Source: Acrocarpospora pleiomorpha (GTDB lineage: Bacteria; Actinomycetota; Actinomycetes; Streptosporangiales; Streptosporangiaceae). Taken from it: a stretch of 64,000 nucleotides of DNA. Positions 45,757-54,036 of this stretch are shown here, piece after piece (position 1 is the first letter of the stretch; each line of letters opens with the position of its first letter). The stretch covers positions 62,001-126,000 of the forward strand of contig NZ_BLAF01000008.1 in NCBI RefSeq assembly GCF_009687885.1. Reading direction: 5' to 3'. Made by a program: the position numbers and the translations under genes. The notes beneath the pieces are model-generated. The model was given only the letters and a program-made list of their open reading frames with translations, did no database searches and was not told where the DNA came from.

Positions 45757-47625
45757 TTAGGAGAGGTTCCATTTCTGGTTGGCGGCGCCGGTGCAGGTCC
45801 AGATTTGGAGGCGGGTGGCGTCGGTGCTGGTGTTGCCGGTGACGTCTAGGCACTTGTTGGCGGCGGGGTTCACCAGGTCGCGGGCGGTCGTGTAGGTCCA
45901 CTGCTGGTTGGGGGCGCCGGTGCAGGACCAGAGTTGGGCCTGGGTGCCGTTGGCGGTGCCGTGGGAGACCAGGTCGAGGCACTTGCCGAGGGCGCGGAGG
46001 GTGCCGTCTCCTGGGCGGGTCCACTGCTGGGCGGCGGTGCCGTTGCAGGTGTAGAGCTGGACCGGGGCGCCGTCGGCGCTGCTGGCGCCCGCGACGTCGA
46101 TGCATTTGCCGGCCAGGCCGGTGATGGGGGTGCCTCCGCCTCCGCCGGTGCCGGACCAGGTGAAGGTCGCGGTCGTACGGGCGGGCATCGTGTAGACGAA
46201 GGACTGGTTGCCCCAGTTCACCCGTACGGACTGGGAAGATGTGCCGCCGTTGTGGGCGATCAGGGCCTTGGAGCCGTCCGGGTTGCGCCAGGCGACGTTC
46301 TGGATGGTTCCGTTGGCGGTGGAGTCGATGCGGAAGGCGCCGGGCTTGACGAACTTGGAGAGGTGGCCGGTGGTGTAGTACTCGATCGTGTAGTCGATCT
46401 GGCCTGCCCGGGAGCCGCCCTCCTGCACGGTGATCAGGCCGGTGCAGACGTCGCAGCCGCCGTTGTGCGGGCCCTGGAACTGGTTGAGCGCGAGGCTCCA
46501 CTTGACCAGGCTGCCGCTCCAGTTGCGGGCGTAGGTGACGATGTCCGTCAGGTCCTCGTTGTGCTGATTGCCGATCCAGTTGCCGCCGGAGTGCTCGGTG
46601 CTGAACTGTTTCACGGCGGGGAACTGGTTGTGGACCTGGGTGCCGACGGCGGGGTCGCCGAAATAGCCGTGCCAGGCGATGCCGCCGAAGAGCGGGTCGT
46701 TGCGTACGGCGGCGTCGTTGAGGACGCCCGCGCCCATGCTGGCGTAGTCGCCGTAGTTCCAGTCGTGGATGAGCACTTTGGTGGTGATGCCGGCCGCCCG
46801 GAACGCCGGGTAGACATGGTTCTTGGTGAACTCGGCCAGGCCGGAGGAGTTCCAGCTCATGCCGGGATAGTTCATCGCGGTGGGGTTACCCGCCTGGCAG
46901 CAGTTCGGTTCGTTCTGTACGGAGATGTAGTTCACCGGGACACCGGCGGCCTGGTAGCTCTGGATGTATTTGACCAGGTACTGGGCGTACATCGGGTAAT
47001 ACTCGGAGCGAAGCCAGCCCATCTGGTCCATCCGGCCGTTGTCCTTCATCCAGCCGGGCGCGCTCCACGGCACGCCCTTCACCCGCAGGGCCGGGTTGAG
47101 GGATTTCGCCTGGGCGGTCAGCAGCCGGACGTTGGTGTCGTACCCGTTGGCGCCGAAGTCGTTCAGATTGCAGCAGGTGTCGTCCAGGGAAATGTTGCCC
47201 GGCCGCGACAGGTCGGAGGCGCCGATCGGGTTGCGGACGAAGGAGAGCCCGATGCCGTCGGTGGGCGAGAAGAGCCTGCGCATCGCGTCGTCACGGGTGG
47301 CGGCGCTCACGGGGCCGCCGCGCAGCAGGTAGGCGGTGGTGTCGGTGATCGATGCCCCGGCGCCCTCGAACTGCTGGTAGGTGGTGCCCTCGTTGACGGT
47401 GATCGTGTGGTTGGCGCTGCCGCCCGCGGGGCCGAACGTGATGGGGGACTGCTGCTGCAGGCCGCGGGTGACGTTGCGGCCGCCGGAGTCGGAGGTGGTG
47501 GTGAGCCAGACGCTGACCTGTTCGTTGGCGGCGTACGCGGGCGAGGCGATCACGGGCCCGGCGACCCAGACGGCGGAGGCGAGGGCCACGCCGAGGGTGA
47601 CGGCCCTGCGAGACGGACGGAACAC
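45757..47625 (-). CDS. Secreted GH30 glycosidase with ricin-type lectin domain
   Basis: The 622-aa enzyme is exported by a Sec-type signal (residues 1-32, ending SPAYA). The GH30 barrel (about 40-470) shows NEGTTYQQFEGAGASITDT, the acid/base Glu in ISVQNEPNCCQAG and the nucleophile Glu in FSTEHSGGNW; substrates in this family are beta-1,6- or beta-1,4-glycans or glucosylceramide-like sugars. Residues 495-622 form a ricin B trefoil with QxW repeats (AQQWTR, NQQWTY, NQKWNL). GTG at 47625 has AAAGGA upstream. It lies downstream of the LacI gene, with TGTTTCA repeats between. Confidence 0.93.
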   Translation of the reverse strand: MFRPSRRAVTLGVALASAVWVAGPVIASPAYAANEQVSVWLTTTSDSGGRNVTRGLQQQSPITFGPAGGSANHTITVNEGTTYQQFEGAGASITDTTAYLLRGGPVSAATRDDAMRRLFSPTDGIGLSFVRNPIGASDLSRPGNISLDDTCCNLNDFGANGYDTNVRLLTAQAKSLNPALRVKGVPWSAPGWMKDNGRMDQMGWLRSEYYPMYAQYLVKYIQSYQAAGVPVNYISVQNEPNCCQAGNPTAMNYPGMSWNSSGLAEFTKNHVYPAFRAAGITTKVLIHDWNYGDYASMGAGVLNDAAVRNDPLFGGIAWHGYFGDPAVGTQVHNQFPAVKQFSTEHSGGNWIGNQHNEDLTDIVTYARNWSGSLVKWSLALNQFQGPHNGGCDVCTGLITVQEGGSRAGQIDYTIEYYTTGHLSKFVKPGAFRIDSTANGTIQNVAWRNPDGSKALIAHNGGTSSQSVRVNWGNQSFVYTMPARTTATFTWSGTGGGGGTPITGLAGKCIDVAGASSADGAPVQLYTCNGTAAQQWTRPGDGTLRALGKCLDLVSHGTANGTQAQLWSCTGAPNQQWTYTTARDLVNPAANKCLDVTGNTSTDATRLQIWTCTGAANQKWNLS

Positions 47626-47684
47626 GAAGGATTCCTTTCGCGAGCGACAGGCTCCGACGGGCCGGGAACCGTCGGCGTAACAAA

Positions 47685-47813
47685 TGAAACAAGGCTTGAA
47701 ACATGTCTTGTTGGAGAAGGACAACACGTGGGGAACTTGGTGTCAAGGCCCGTATATGTCGCATTCAGGGCCCGAAAAGAGGCCACCATCGGCCTGTGAA
47801 ACAAAATGAAACA
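47685..47813. promoter_or_regulatory. Four TGAAACA elements before GH30
   Basis: TGAAACA occurs at 47685, 47697, 47797 and 47807 in the GH30 promoter region, in two close pairs spaced 12 and 10 bp; the last overlaps the end of the LacI gene. LacI-type binding is inferred. Confidence 0.45.
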
Positions 47814-47815
47814 AG

Positions 47816-48835
47816 CTAGGCGGGAGGGCCGGTCGAGCCTCGGATGATGAGCTCGGTGCCCAGCGAGACGTGCAGGGCTTCCAGGATGTGACGGTCCAGC
47901 AGGCGCATCAGGAGCGTGACCGCCATGCGGCCCATTTCCTGCAATGGCTGACGCACGGTGGTGAGCATCGGCCGGGTGGCGCGGCTCACGTCGATGTCGT
48001 CGAACCCGGCCACGGACAGGTCGCGGGGGATGCTGAGGCCGCGTTCCGCCGCGGCCAGGAGAGCGCCGACGGATAGCTTGTCGTTGAAGCCGACCAGCGC
48101 GGTCGGGCGTTCGGGGAGGTCGAGGAGCTCGCAGGCGGCGCGGTAGCCGTTCTCGGTGTTCGGCTCGACGACCGTCCGCAGCAACTGGGCGGTGGGTAGC
48201 ACGCCCGCGTCGGCGAGGGAGGCCGTATAACCAGCGAGCCGGGCGTCGCTGGCCAGCCAGTCCTCCGGGCCGCCGATGATGCCGACCCGGCGATGGCCGA
48301 GTTCCACCAGGTGGGACATGAGCTTGCGGGCCCCCGCGAAATGCGCGGCGGAGACGGCCACGATGTCCTTCGGCGGGGGCGTACGCGGATCGATCACCAC
48401 GAACGGGAACTGGCGGTCGCGGAGCCTGACGAGCTCTTCCGCGGGTTCCGGCGGCAGGATGAGGATCGCTCCCGCGATGTCGGGCCGGTCGCCGAGGGTC
48501 GGCAGCACGGCGGTGCGCTGGGCGGCCTCACCCGCGCCGAGGATCAGCTGGCGCCCGTGCAGCTCCACGGTCTCGGCCACCGAGGAGACGATCAGCCCGA
48601 AATAGTCGGTCAGCAGGTAGGGGCAGCGGACGTAGATCCCGCCCGGGACCGCGCCACGCCGCCGCGGCGCCTGGTCGCCGAGCCGGTCCACCGCGCGGAG
48701 CACGAGTTCCCGGGTGTGCGCGGCGACATTCGCCTGGCCGTTGAGCACCCGCGAAACGGTCGCGATCGACAGGCCTGTCTCGGCCGCGACATCCCGGACC
48801 GTCGCCCGATTTCCCGCCGATCTGGCCACCGCCAC
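47816..48835 (-). CDS. LacI-family transcriptional regulator
   Basis: The 339-aa protein has the LacI HTH and hinge (TVRDVAAETGLSIATVSRVL then NGQANVAAHT) and a periplasmic-binding-like effector domain with VGFNDKLSVGALLAAAERG and VAGFDDIDVSRATRPMLTTV. GTG at 48835 or 48829. It probably represses the GH30 gene downstream and releases on an oligosaccharide. It is unlike CebR in gene context, and no CebR box is near it. Confidence 0.9.
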   Translation of the reverse strand: MAVARSAGNRATVRDVAAETGLSIATVSRVLNGQANVAAHTRELVLRAVDRLGDQAPRRRGAVPGGIYVRCPYLLTDYFGLIVSSVAETVELHGRQLILGAGEAAQRTAVLPTLGDRPDIAGAILILPPEPAEELVRLRDRQFPFVVIDPRTPPPKDIVAVSAAHFAGARKLMSHLVELGHRRVGIIGGPEDWLASDARLAGYTASLADAGVLPTAQLLRTVVEPNTENGYRAACELLDLPERPTALVGFNDKLSVGALLAAAERGLSIPRDLSVAGFDDIDVSRATRPMLTTVRQPLQEMGRMAVTLLMRLLDRHILEALHVSLGTELIIRGSTGPPA

Positions 48836-48899
48836 AGCATATTGACTTCCGGTGCCTGGAGACGAGGGTGATGCCCTGGCCTCCCGGAGGGGACGCGGG

Positions 48900-49781
48900 T
48901 CACCGGCGGCGGGTCAGGAAATCGCCGACCGCGGTACGGAACTCGGCGGGTTTCTCCACCCAGGGCAGGTGGCCCGCGTTTTCCAGCACGACCCGGGAAA
49001 CACGCGGCAGCGCGTCCGCCAGCGAATTCACCGACCAGCGGGGGCGGATGTCCTTTTCGCCGTCCACGATCAGCGTGGGCACCTCGCAGGCCCGGCAGCG
49101 GTCGTGGAGTTCCGCGGTTCCCCAGGTGAGCTTGTCTTCGGCGTTGATGGCGGCGTTGCAGTCGAAATTAACGCCGAACCAGGGACTGGCCATGCCCTCG
49201 GCATGCTCCAACCCATTGTCGGCGAAATCCGCCGACCATTGGAGCACACAAAATTCCCGCTCCTCGGCCTCCGAACGCGCCCGGCCCTTCAATTCCGCCC
49301 ACCGGGCCAGCCGCCCGCCCATACGCTCCTGGAAATTCCTTTGGTACGGCTCCCGCCACGTGGCCCCCGGATCGATTCCCGTACCGGCGATGTAGATCAA
49401 CCCGCTGACCTGCCCGGGATTATCGAGCGCATAACGCAAAGCCAACTGGGCTCCCCAGGAATGCCCGGCCAGCACCATCCGCTCCAACCCGAAATATCGC
49501 CGTACGGCCTCCAGATCCGCGAGCGCACGACTCCACGTGTACGGCCCCCGCCGATCCGATCGCCCACATCCCCGCTGGTCCCACCGATGGACCGTAGCCA
49601 CATTTTTCAGCAGATCGGCCATGTCGCCGAACATGTCCCACAATCCCGGGCCGCCGTGACAGAGCACCACAGGAACCCCCTGGCCGACCCGCGTCGCCCA
49701 CAAGCGCACGCCGTCGTCCGTCTCCACGGTCTCCGCCGTCTCCACGGTCTCCGCCGTTTCCACCGGAAATTCAGAGGCCAA
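48900..49781 (-). CDS. Alpha/beta hydrolase (proline-iminopeptidase-like)
   Basis: The 293-aa enzyme has HGGPGLWDMF (oxyanion), LAGHSWGAQLAL (nucleophile Ser), DGEKD (acid) and NAGHLPW (His), the order of S33 proline iminopeptidases. A TTG at 49781 overlaps the membrane-protein stop by 11 bp, so expression is coupled. The N-terminus contains ETAETV twice, from an 18-bp tandem repeat (49720-49755), which probably expanded recently. Confidence 0.87.
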   Translation of the reverse strand: MASEFPVETAETVETAETVETDDGVRLWATRVGQGVPVVLCHGGPGLWDMFGDMADLLKNVATVHRWDQRGCGRSDRRGPYTWSRALADLEAVRRYFGLERMVLAGHSWGAQLALRYALDNPGQVSGLIYIAGTGIDPGATWREPYQRNFQERMGGRLARWAELKGRARSEAEEREFCVLQWSADFADNGLEHAEGMASPWFGVNFDCNAAINAEDKLTWGTAELHDRCRACEVPTLIVDGEKDIRPRWSVNSLADALPRVSRVVLENAGHLPWVEKPAEFRTAVGDFLTRRR

Positions 49782-50739
49782 GATAATCCTCGATCAGATA
49801 TTGGCATCTATGCCATTTGTAGGTGATCGTCCCCACCTCCCGCCAGCGCCGGTTGAGCAGCAGTAGCCGCAGGATCGGATACGGAAATATCACCCCTTCC
49901 TGGGCTGTCAGCTCCCGCCATTCGGTCCGTGTCGGCAGATAGACCCGAGCCCGCGCCATCCGCCCCAACTCAGGCCCCAGCTCCGCGATCTCCGCGTTCA
50001 GATCGGCGTGGATCGACTTGATCTCCGGCATGAGCGGCCGTAACCCCGAGAAATAGAAAGCCGCCACGGCCCCAATCATCTGCGGAACCGACAGATCCCG
50101 ATCATCAAAATCAGCGGCCTCCTCAATCAGCACAACCAACCGATTGAAGCACCCGTTTATCCGGATAAATCGGGCGAGCTGTGGGTCGTCGTTGTCGTCT
50201 GGGTCATCATCCAGGGCGGGCAACGTCGCCCGATGCCCGAGCGTCAGCAGTTCCCGATCACCCCGCCCATCCGACCGCGCCGCCAGCACCAGCACCCCGA
50301 CCACCAGCACCACCGTAACCACCGTCACCGCGATGATCAGCCACACCACGATCGTGGCGATCGCCCCCGCCACCGCGGTCAGCGCCGAGGCATAGCTGAC
50401 CGCCGTCCAGTACACGGCCGCCACCGCCGCGCAGAACATCACCGCCTTGACCAGCCGCCACCCCGACTGCGTCCCGACAAAGGCGAGCACCACGGCCAGC
50501 ACCAACGCCACCAGCGGATCCCGCAGCCACCCCGCCACCCCATCCGCGTCCAGCCCATCGACGAGCCCAGACCCCGGCGTCTCCCCAGCGGGCAGATTCA
50601 CCGCCACGACCACCAGCACCCCGGCCGCCGCCCCAAACAGGAGCACTTTCAGCACCCGAGACGACACGAGCGCCGACAACACGATCAAAACGATCGCGGT
50701 CACCGCTCCAGGCACCGGCTGGGCCACCCAGGCGACCAC
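49771..50739 (-). CDS. Multi-pass membrane protein of unknown function
   Basis: The 322-aa protein has four hydrophobic segments in the first 155 residues, then a cytoplasmic helical domain with an acidic stretch (ALDDDPDDNDDP). GTG at 50739 is used. It is followed by the hydrolase gene with an 11-bp overlap. No family is recognised; about 170 residues of soluble C-terminus suggest a sensor or scaffold. Confidence 0.7.
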   Translation of the reverse strand: MVAWVAQPVPGAVTAIVLIVLSALVSSRVLKVLLFGAAAGVLVVVAVNLPAGETPGSGLVDGLDADGVAGWLRDPLVALVLAVVLAFVGTQSGWRLVKAVMFCAAVAAVYWTAVSYASALTAVAGAIATIVVWLIIAVTVVTVVLVVGVLVLAARSDGRGDRELLTLGHRATLPALDDDPDDNDDPQLARFIRINGCFNRLVVLIEEAADFDDRDLSVPQMIGAVAAFYFSGLRPLMPEIKSIHADLNAEIAELGPELGRMARARVYLPTRTEWRELTAQEGVIFPYPILRLLLLNRRWREVGTITYKWHRCQYLIEDYLGL

Positions 50740-50936
50740 AACGCCCCCAGATATTAATCAGGTCCCATAGACAGCCGCATAGCCACCGACCAGGCGATTA
50801 ACCGCCACAGCCGTCCAGATCACGGCTTTCTAATCAATAAGAACGCCCCAAAGAAAAGCGTCCGAAGGCCCCCGATCCCTCGCGCCTCAATTCTTGGCAA
50901 GCCACGCCCAGCAGGCAACCCGTTAACAACAATCGG
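50740..50936. other. Gap with no recognisable gene
   Basis: The 197 bp upstream of the membrane protein show no convincing frame, hairpin or known motif; base composition is less G-rich than the neighbouring repeat block. Confidence 0.5.
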
Positions 50937-51361
50937 TCATCCCGGCGGCGGATCAGGCAGAGCGCGGGCGGCGTGCGCGGGGCGGTCGGCGATTGGCCGG
51001 TCGTTTCCGGCGGTGGAGCAGGCGGGCCGTGGGCGGCGGGCGCGGGGTGGTCAGTGATTGGCCGGTTATTTCCGGCGGTGGAGCAGGCGGAACGCTGGCG
51101 GCGTGCGCGGGGTGGTCAGTGATTGATTCGGTGGCGGAGCAGGCGGAACGTGAGCGGTGTGCGCAGGGCGGTCAGTGATTGGCCGATCGTTTTCGGCGGC
51201 GGAGCCTGGCGGAACGCCAGCAGCGCGAACAGGCGGCCAGCGATTGACTGGTCATTTCCGGGGGCGGAGCAGCCGGAACGTCAGCGGTGTGCGCGGGGTG
51301 GTCAGTGATTGGCCGGTCGTTTCCGGTGGCGGAGTAGGCGGAAGGCCAGTAGCGCGAGCAG
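50937..51361. repeat. 65-bp minisatellite derived from the GerW 3' end
   Basis: Units begin at 50981, 51046, 51111, 51167, 51232 and 51297 (period 65 bp; the unit before 51167 lost 9 bp) with a partial unit from 50937. Each carries GGTGGTCAGTGATTGGCCGG and CGGAGCAGGCGGAACG variants. The last unit is the 3' end and stop of the GerW-like gene; on the minus strand the copies repeat FRLLRHRK-type codons followed by stops. Confidence 0.85.
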
Positions 51362-51634
51362 GGCTGCCAGCAATTGGCCGCCGAGGATGAGACGGCCGAC
51401 GTCGAGTGCTGGTTCCCAGCGGGCCTTGCCGTCCTTGATGACGTAGGCCCCGATTGGTCGCGCGGTGATGGCGCCGCCGCCCTCGCCTGTGCCCTGGTTC
51501 CCGTTTCCGTTGCCGAAGCCGCCGGCCCCGCGGATGGCTGCGGCGGGAATTATCGTGACGCCGTCCCGTTCGTATGGCTCGCCGAATACGCGCTGGGTGC
51601 CGGTGAGGCCGGTCAGGAGCTCTCGTACGTCCAT
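51302..51634 (-). CDS. GerW/YtfJ-like sporulation protein with C-terminal membrane anchor
   Basis: The 110-aa protein has the GerW pattern TQRVFGEPYERDGVTIIPAA, a Gly/Asn-rich loop (GGFGNGNGNQGTGEGGG), PIGAYVIKDG, and a C-terminal membrane helix (LILGGQLLAALLALLAF) ending in a basic tail RLLRHRKRPANH. GerW is needed for spore germination in Bacillus, and actinobacteria have paralogs near sporulation genes. ATG at 51634. The sequence for the basic tail and stop is the seed of the tandem repeat downstream. Confidence 0.8.
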   Translation of the reverse strand: MDVRELLTGLTGTQRVFGEPYERDGVTIIPAAAIRGAGGFGNGNGNQGTGEGGGAITARPIGAYVIKDGKARWEPALDVGRLILGGQLLAALLALLAFRLLRHRKRPANH

Positions 51635-51686
51635 GCCCCAATTAGATAGCAAGTGGTCGCCAAGAGGCCCGGCGTACAACGGGGGC

Positions 51687-52580
51687 ATGGAAATCAGGCA
51701 TCCGAAGCCCGCTGACGCGGACGCGATTTACGAACTGGTGGCCGAGCATGACACCCGGGTGCTCGGACGGCCGGACTTGACTCCGGCGGACGTACACGAT
51801 CAGCTCACCGAGCCCGACTTCGATCCGGCTGCGGACGGCTGGCTCGCCTACGAGGGGGAGCGGCTGGTCGGCTGGGGCTGGGCCTGTCGCAAGGGCGGGA
51901 GCGATCGGGTGGACATCGACGTCCGGGCCCGTGGCGCCGAAGCCGAGGAGGCGCTCTGGGAGCTGGTGCTCGGGCGGTTCAGCGGTGTCACCGCGGACAT
52001 CGGCATCTACCCCCAGGACACCGCCCAGCAGGAGGCGGCCAGGGCGCGCGGGTTCGCGCCCGCGACCAGCTTCCACCGGATGCGCATCGACCACAACGGC
52101 GAGCCCGCGCCCTCGTTCCTCGCGGGCGTGACCGTCGAGACCGGCTCAGGCGACGACGAGGAGCTGCTGCGCGCCGCCCACGCGATCAAGGAGGAGGCGT
52201 TCGCCGAACATTTCGGGAACGTCCCGCAGAGCTTCGAGGAGTGGGCCGACGTGCGGGAAGCCTCCAGCGCGCACGACTGGGGGCAGGTGCTCGTCGCGAA
52301 AGTGCACGGCGTTCCCGCGGCCGTGGTGGTCGGCACGAATCACTTCGTCTCGGACGAGAACTGCGGCTACGTGCTGACCCTCGGGGTCCGGCCCGCCTTC
52401 CGCGGCAAGGGCCTCGGCAAGCTGATGCTCCGCCGCGCGTTCGCGGCCGACTGGCGTCGCGGCCGCGCCGGCACGATCCTGCACGTGGACGCAGGCAACA
52501 CGACCCCGGCCCTGGACCTCTACCTGTCGGTCGGCATGCGGCGCATCCTCGCCATCGACATCTGGCAGAAGGCGCTCTGA
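51687..52580 (+). CDS. Tandem GNAT-family acetyltransferase
   Basis: The 297-aa protein has two GNAT halves: an N-terminal one (EIRHPKPADADAIYELVAEH) that looks degenerate, and a C-terminal one with the acetyl-CoA motif (VLTLGVRPAFRGKGLGKLML; LHVDAGNTTPALDLYLSVG). Size and double layout resemble mycothiol synthase, but the motifs do not settle it. It is divergent from the GerW-like gene. Strong start at ATG 51687 after GGGGGC. Confidence 0.82.
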   Translation: MEIRHPKPADADAIYELVAEHDTRVLGRPDLTPADVHDQLTEPDFDPAADGWLAYEGERLVGWGWACRKGGSDRVDIDVRARGAEAEEALWELVLGRFSGVTADIGIYPQDTAQQEAARARGFAPATSFHRMRIDHNGEPAPSFLAGVTVETGSGDDEELLRAAHAIKEEAFAEHFGNVPQSFEEWADVREASSAHDWGQVLVAKVHGVPAAVVVGTNHFVSDENCGYVLTLGVRPAFRGKGLGKLMLRRAFAADWRRGRAGTILHVDAGNTTPALDLYLSVGMRRILAIDIWQKAL

Positions 52581-52585
52581 ACGGG

Positions 52586-53437
52586 TCAGGCCGCTTCCTG
52601 GACCTCGGCCTGGGCGGTGCACGGGACGCGGTGGCGCTCGTCGTGGCGGGCCAGCACGAAGACGATCAGGGCCACCAGCAGCAGCGGGAGGCCCTTGATC
52701 AGGAAGGAGCCGGCGAGGGCGGGGGAGTCCCACCAGGCGTGCATGAGCATGGCCAGCACGAGGCCGCCCGCGCCGACCAGGGCGCGGCGCGGCATCGGCC
52801 GGCAGGTACGGCCGAGGAGGTAGCCGAAGGCCGCGCCGCTGACGGCGGTCATCGCCCAGTGGCTCCACCAAGTGGAGAGCACCACCCGGACGAACAGCGA
52901 GCTCAGGGTGTCGCTCACCTCGTGCACCCCGCCCGCGGCGGTGATCGTGTTGAAGACGTAGAGGAAGTTTTCGACGACCTGGAAGCCCAGCCCGATCAGG
53001 GCGCCGTACCCGAATCCGGCGAGGGGCCCGCTGATGAGATGGGACGCCATCAGGGCCAGCAGCGCCACCCCGGCCACCTTGGCGAGCTCCTCGTCGACGG
53101 GCGCGGCGATCGTGGCGCCCCACCGGTCGGTGAACTCCAGGCCCACGGTCTTCCTCAGCAGGCCGAGGAACGCGGTGTTGGCCGCGAACGCCACCCCGAA
53201 GGCGCCGAAGCCACCCCAGGCCAGGGCCATCAACGCGTACTTCGCCGGATTCGAGCGGACCGGGCGGATGCGATGGAACAGCCAGAACCCGACCAGCAGC
53301 AGCGGAGCGAGCACGACCAGGCCGATCAGCGCGCCCGCGCTGAAGACGCCGGCCTGCGGCACAATGATGATCAAGGTTGTGTACGCGCCGAGCGCGCACC
53401 CCACCGCCCACACCCAGAACGCCGGACGCCCCGTCAT
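52586..53437 (-). CDS. PrsW-family intramembrane metalloprotease
   Basis: The 283-aa protein has eight or so membrane helices and PrsW motifs: PVDEELAKVAGV (the EExxK-type metal motif), GFQVVENFLYVF, and a late MHAWWDS. PrsW proteases cut membrane-bound anti-sigma factors or signalling peptides. ATG at 53437 overlaps the upstream gene's stop (ATGA). The 53434 gene product may be its substrate or partner. Confidence 0.88.
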   Translation of the reverse strand: MTGRPAFWVWAVGCALGAYTTLIIIVPQAGVFSAGALIGLVVLAPLLLVGFWLFHRIRPVRSNPAKYALMALAWGGFGAFGVAFAANTAFLGLLRKTVGLEFTDRWGATIAAPVDEELAKVAGVALLALMASHLISGPLAGFGYGALIGLGFQVVENFLYVFNTITAAGGVHEVSDTLSSLFVRVVLSTWWSHWAMTAVSGAAFGYLLGRTCRPMPRRALVGAGGLVLAMLMHAWWDSPALAGSFLIKGLPLLLVALIVFVLARHDERHRVPCTAQAEVQEAA

Positions 53438-53994
53438 GCCCCGGCTCCGGCGAACCTGATCGAACGCAGCATCGCGCCGACATCCTCGCCCATGACCTCG
53501 CTGGGCGGCCCTGTCACCACGACGTCGGCCCCCAGTGCCGCGGCGGCGAAGACCGCGACCAAGGCCATCCGATCCCGGAAGGTGACAGGCCCGGCCAGCC
53601 CCGGCACGCCCTGCGCGGTCGTGATGGTGACGGTCTCGCCTTGGCGGGCGTTGACGCCACCGGCCTGCTCGATCCGGCCCAGGCCGTGCCACAGCTGCTC
53701 CGGCGTGGCCCCCTCGGACATGATGACGCTGAGCTGGAACGAGGTGAGCCCGTTGAACAGCGCCACCGACTCCGACAGCTCCGTGCCGTCGACGTCCAGC
53801 GCCCACCCGTCCGGCACCTGAACCGAGACCGGCCGCTGTTCATCCGCCCCCAGCGGCCCCACCTGGACCCGCGCACCCGCGGGCAACGGCACCTCGCCTC
53901 CGGTGACCCGCCGATCCGCCATCGGGAGCCCGACCCCGAGCACGACCAGTACCGCGGCGACCGCCAGCGTCCCCAGCCATCCCTTGCGGTCCAT
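53434..53994 (-). CDS. Membrane-anchored protein of unknown function
   Basis: The 186-aa protein has one N-terminal membrane helix (residues 6-24) and an extracytoplasmic beta-rich domain ending with FAAAALGADVVVTGPPSEV. ATG at 53994 follows GAGGGGACGT. It is coupled to the PrsW gene by 4-bp overlap, suggesting it is cleaved or regulated by that protease. No family is recognised. Confidence 0.65.
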   Translation of the reverse strand: MDRKGWLGTLAVAAVLVVLGVGLPMADRRVTGGEVPLPAGARVQVGPLGADEQRPVSVQVPDGWALDVDGTELSESVALFNGLTSFQLSVIMSEGATPEQLWHGLGRIEQAGGVNARQGETVTITTAQGVPGLAGPVTFRDRMALVAVFAAAALGADVVVTGPPSEVMGEDVGAMLRSIRFAGAGA

Positions 53995-54015
53995 ACGTCC
54001 CCTCGGTCACCAATT

Positions 54016-54034
54016 CCCCAGTCATAGCGTCTCT
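54016..54034. repeat. 19-bp element also found at 56883
   Basis: CCCCAGTCATAGCGTCTCT here and CCCCAGTCATAGCGCCTCT at 56883-56901 differ at one base. Both precede minus-strand genes for small membrane proteins, so a shared promoter element or a duplicated leader is possible. Confidence 0.5.
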
Positions 54035-54036
54035 AA

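Noticed and set aside
47816..48835. LacI gene as CebR
   Set aside because: No CebR box is near it, and it is adjacent to GH30 rather than cellobiose transport genes.
50937..51361. Repeat block considered as a CRISPR array
   Set aside because: The 65-bp units are contiguous without unique spacers and derive from a gene end.
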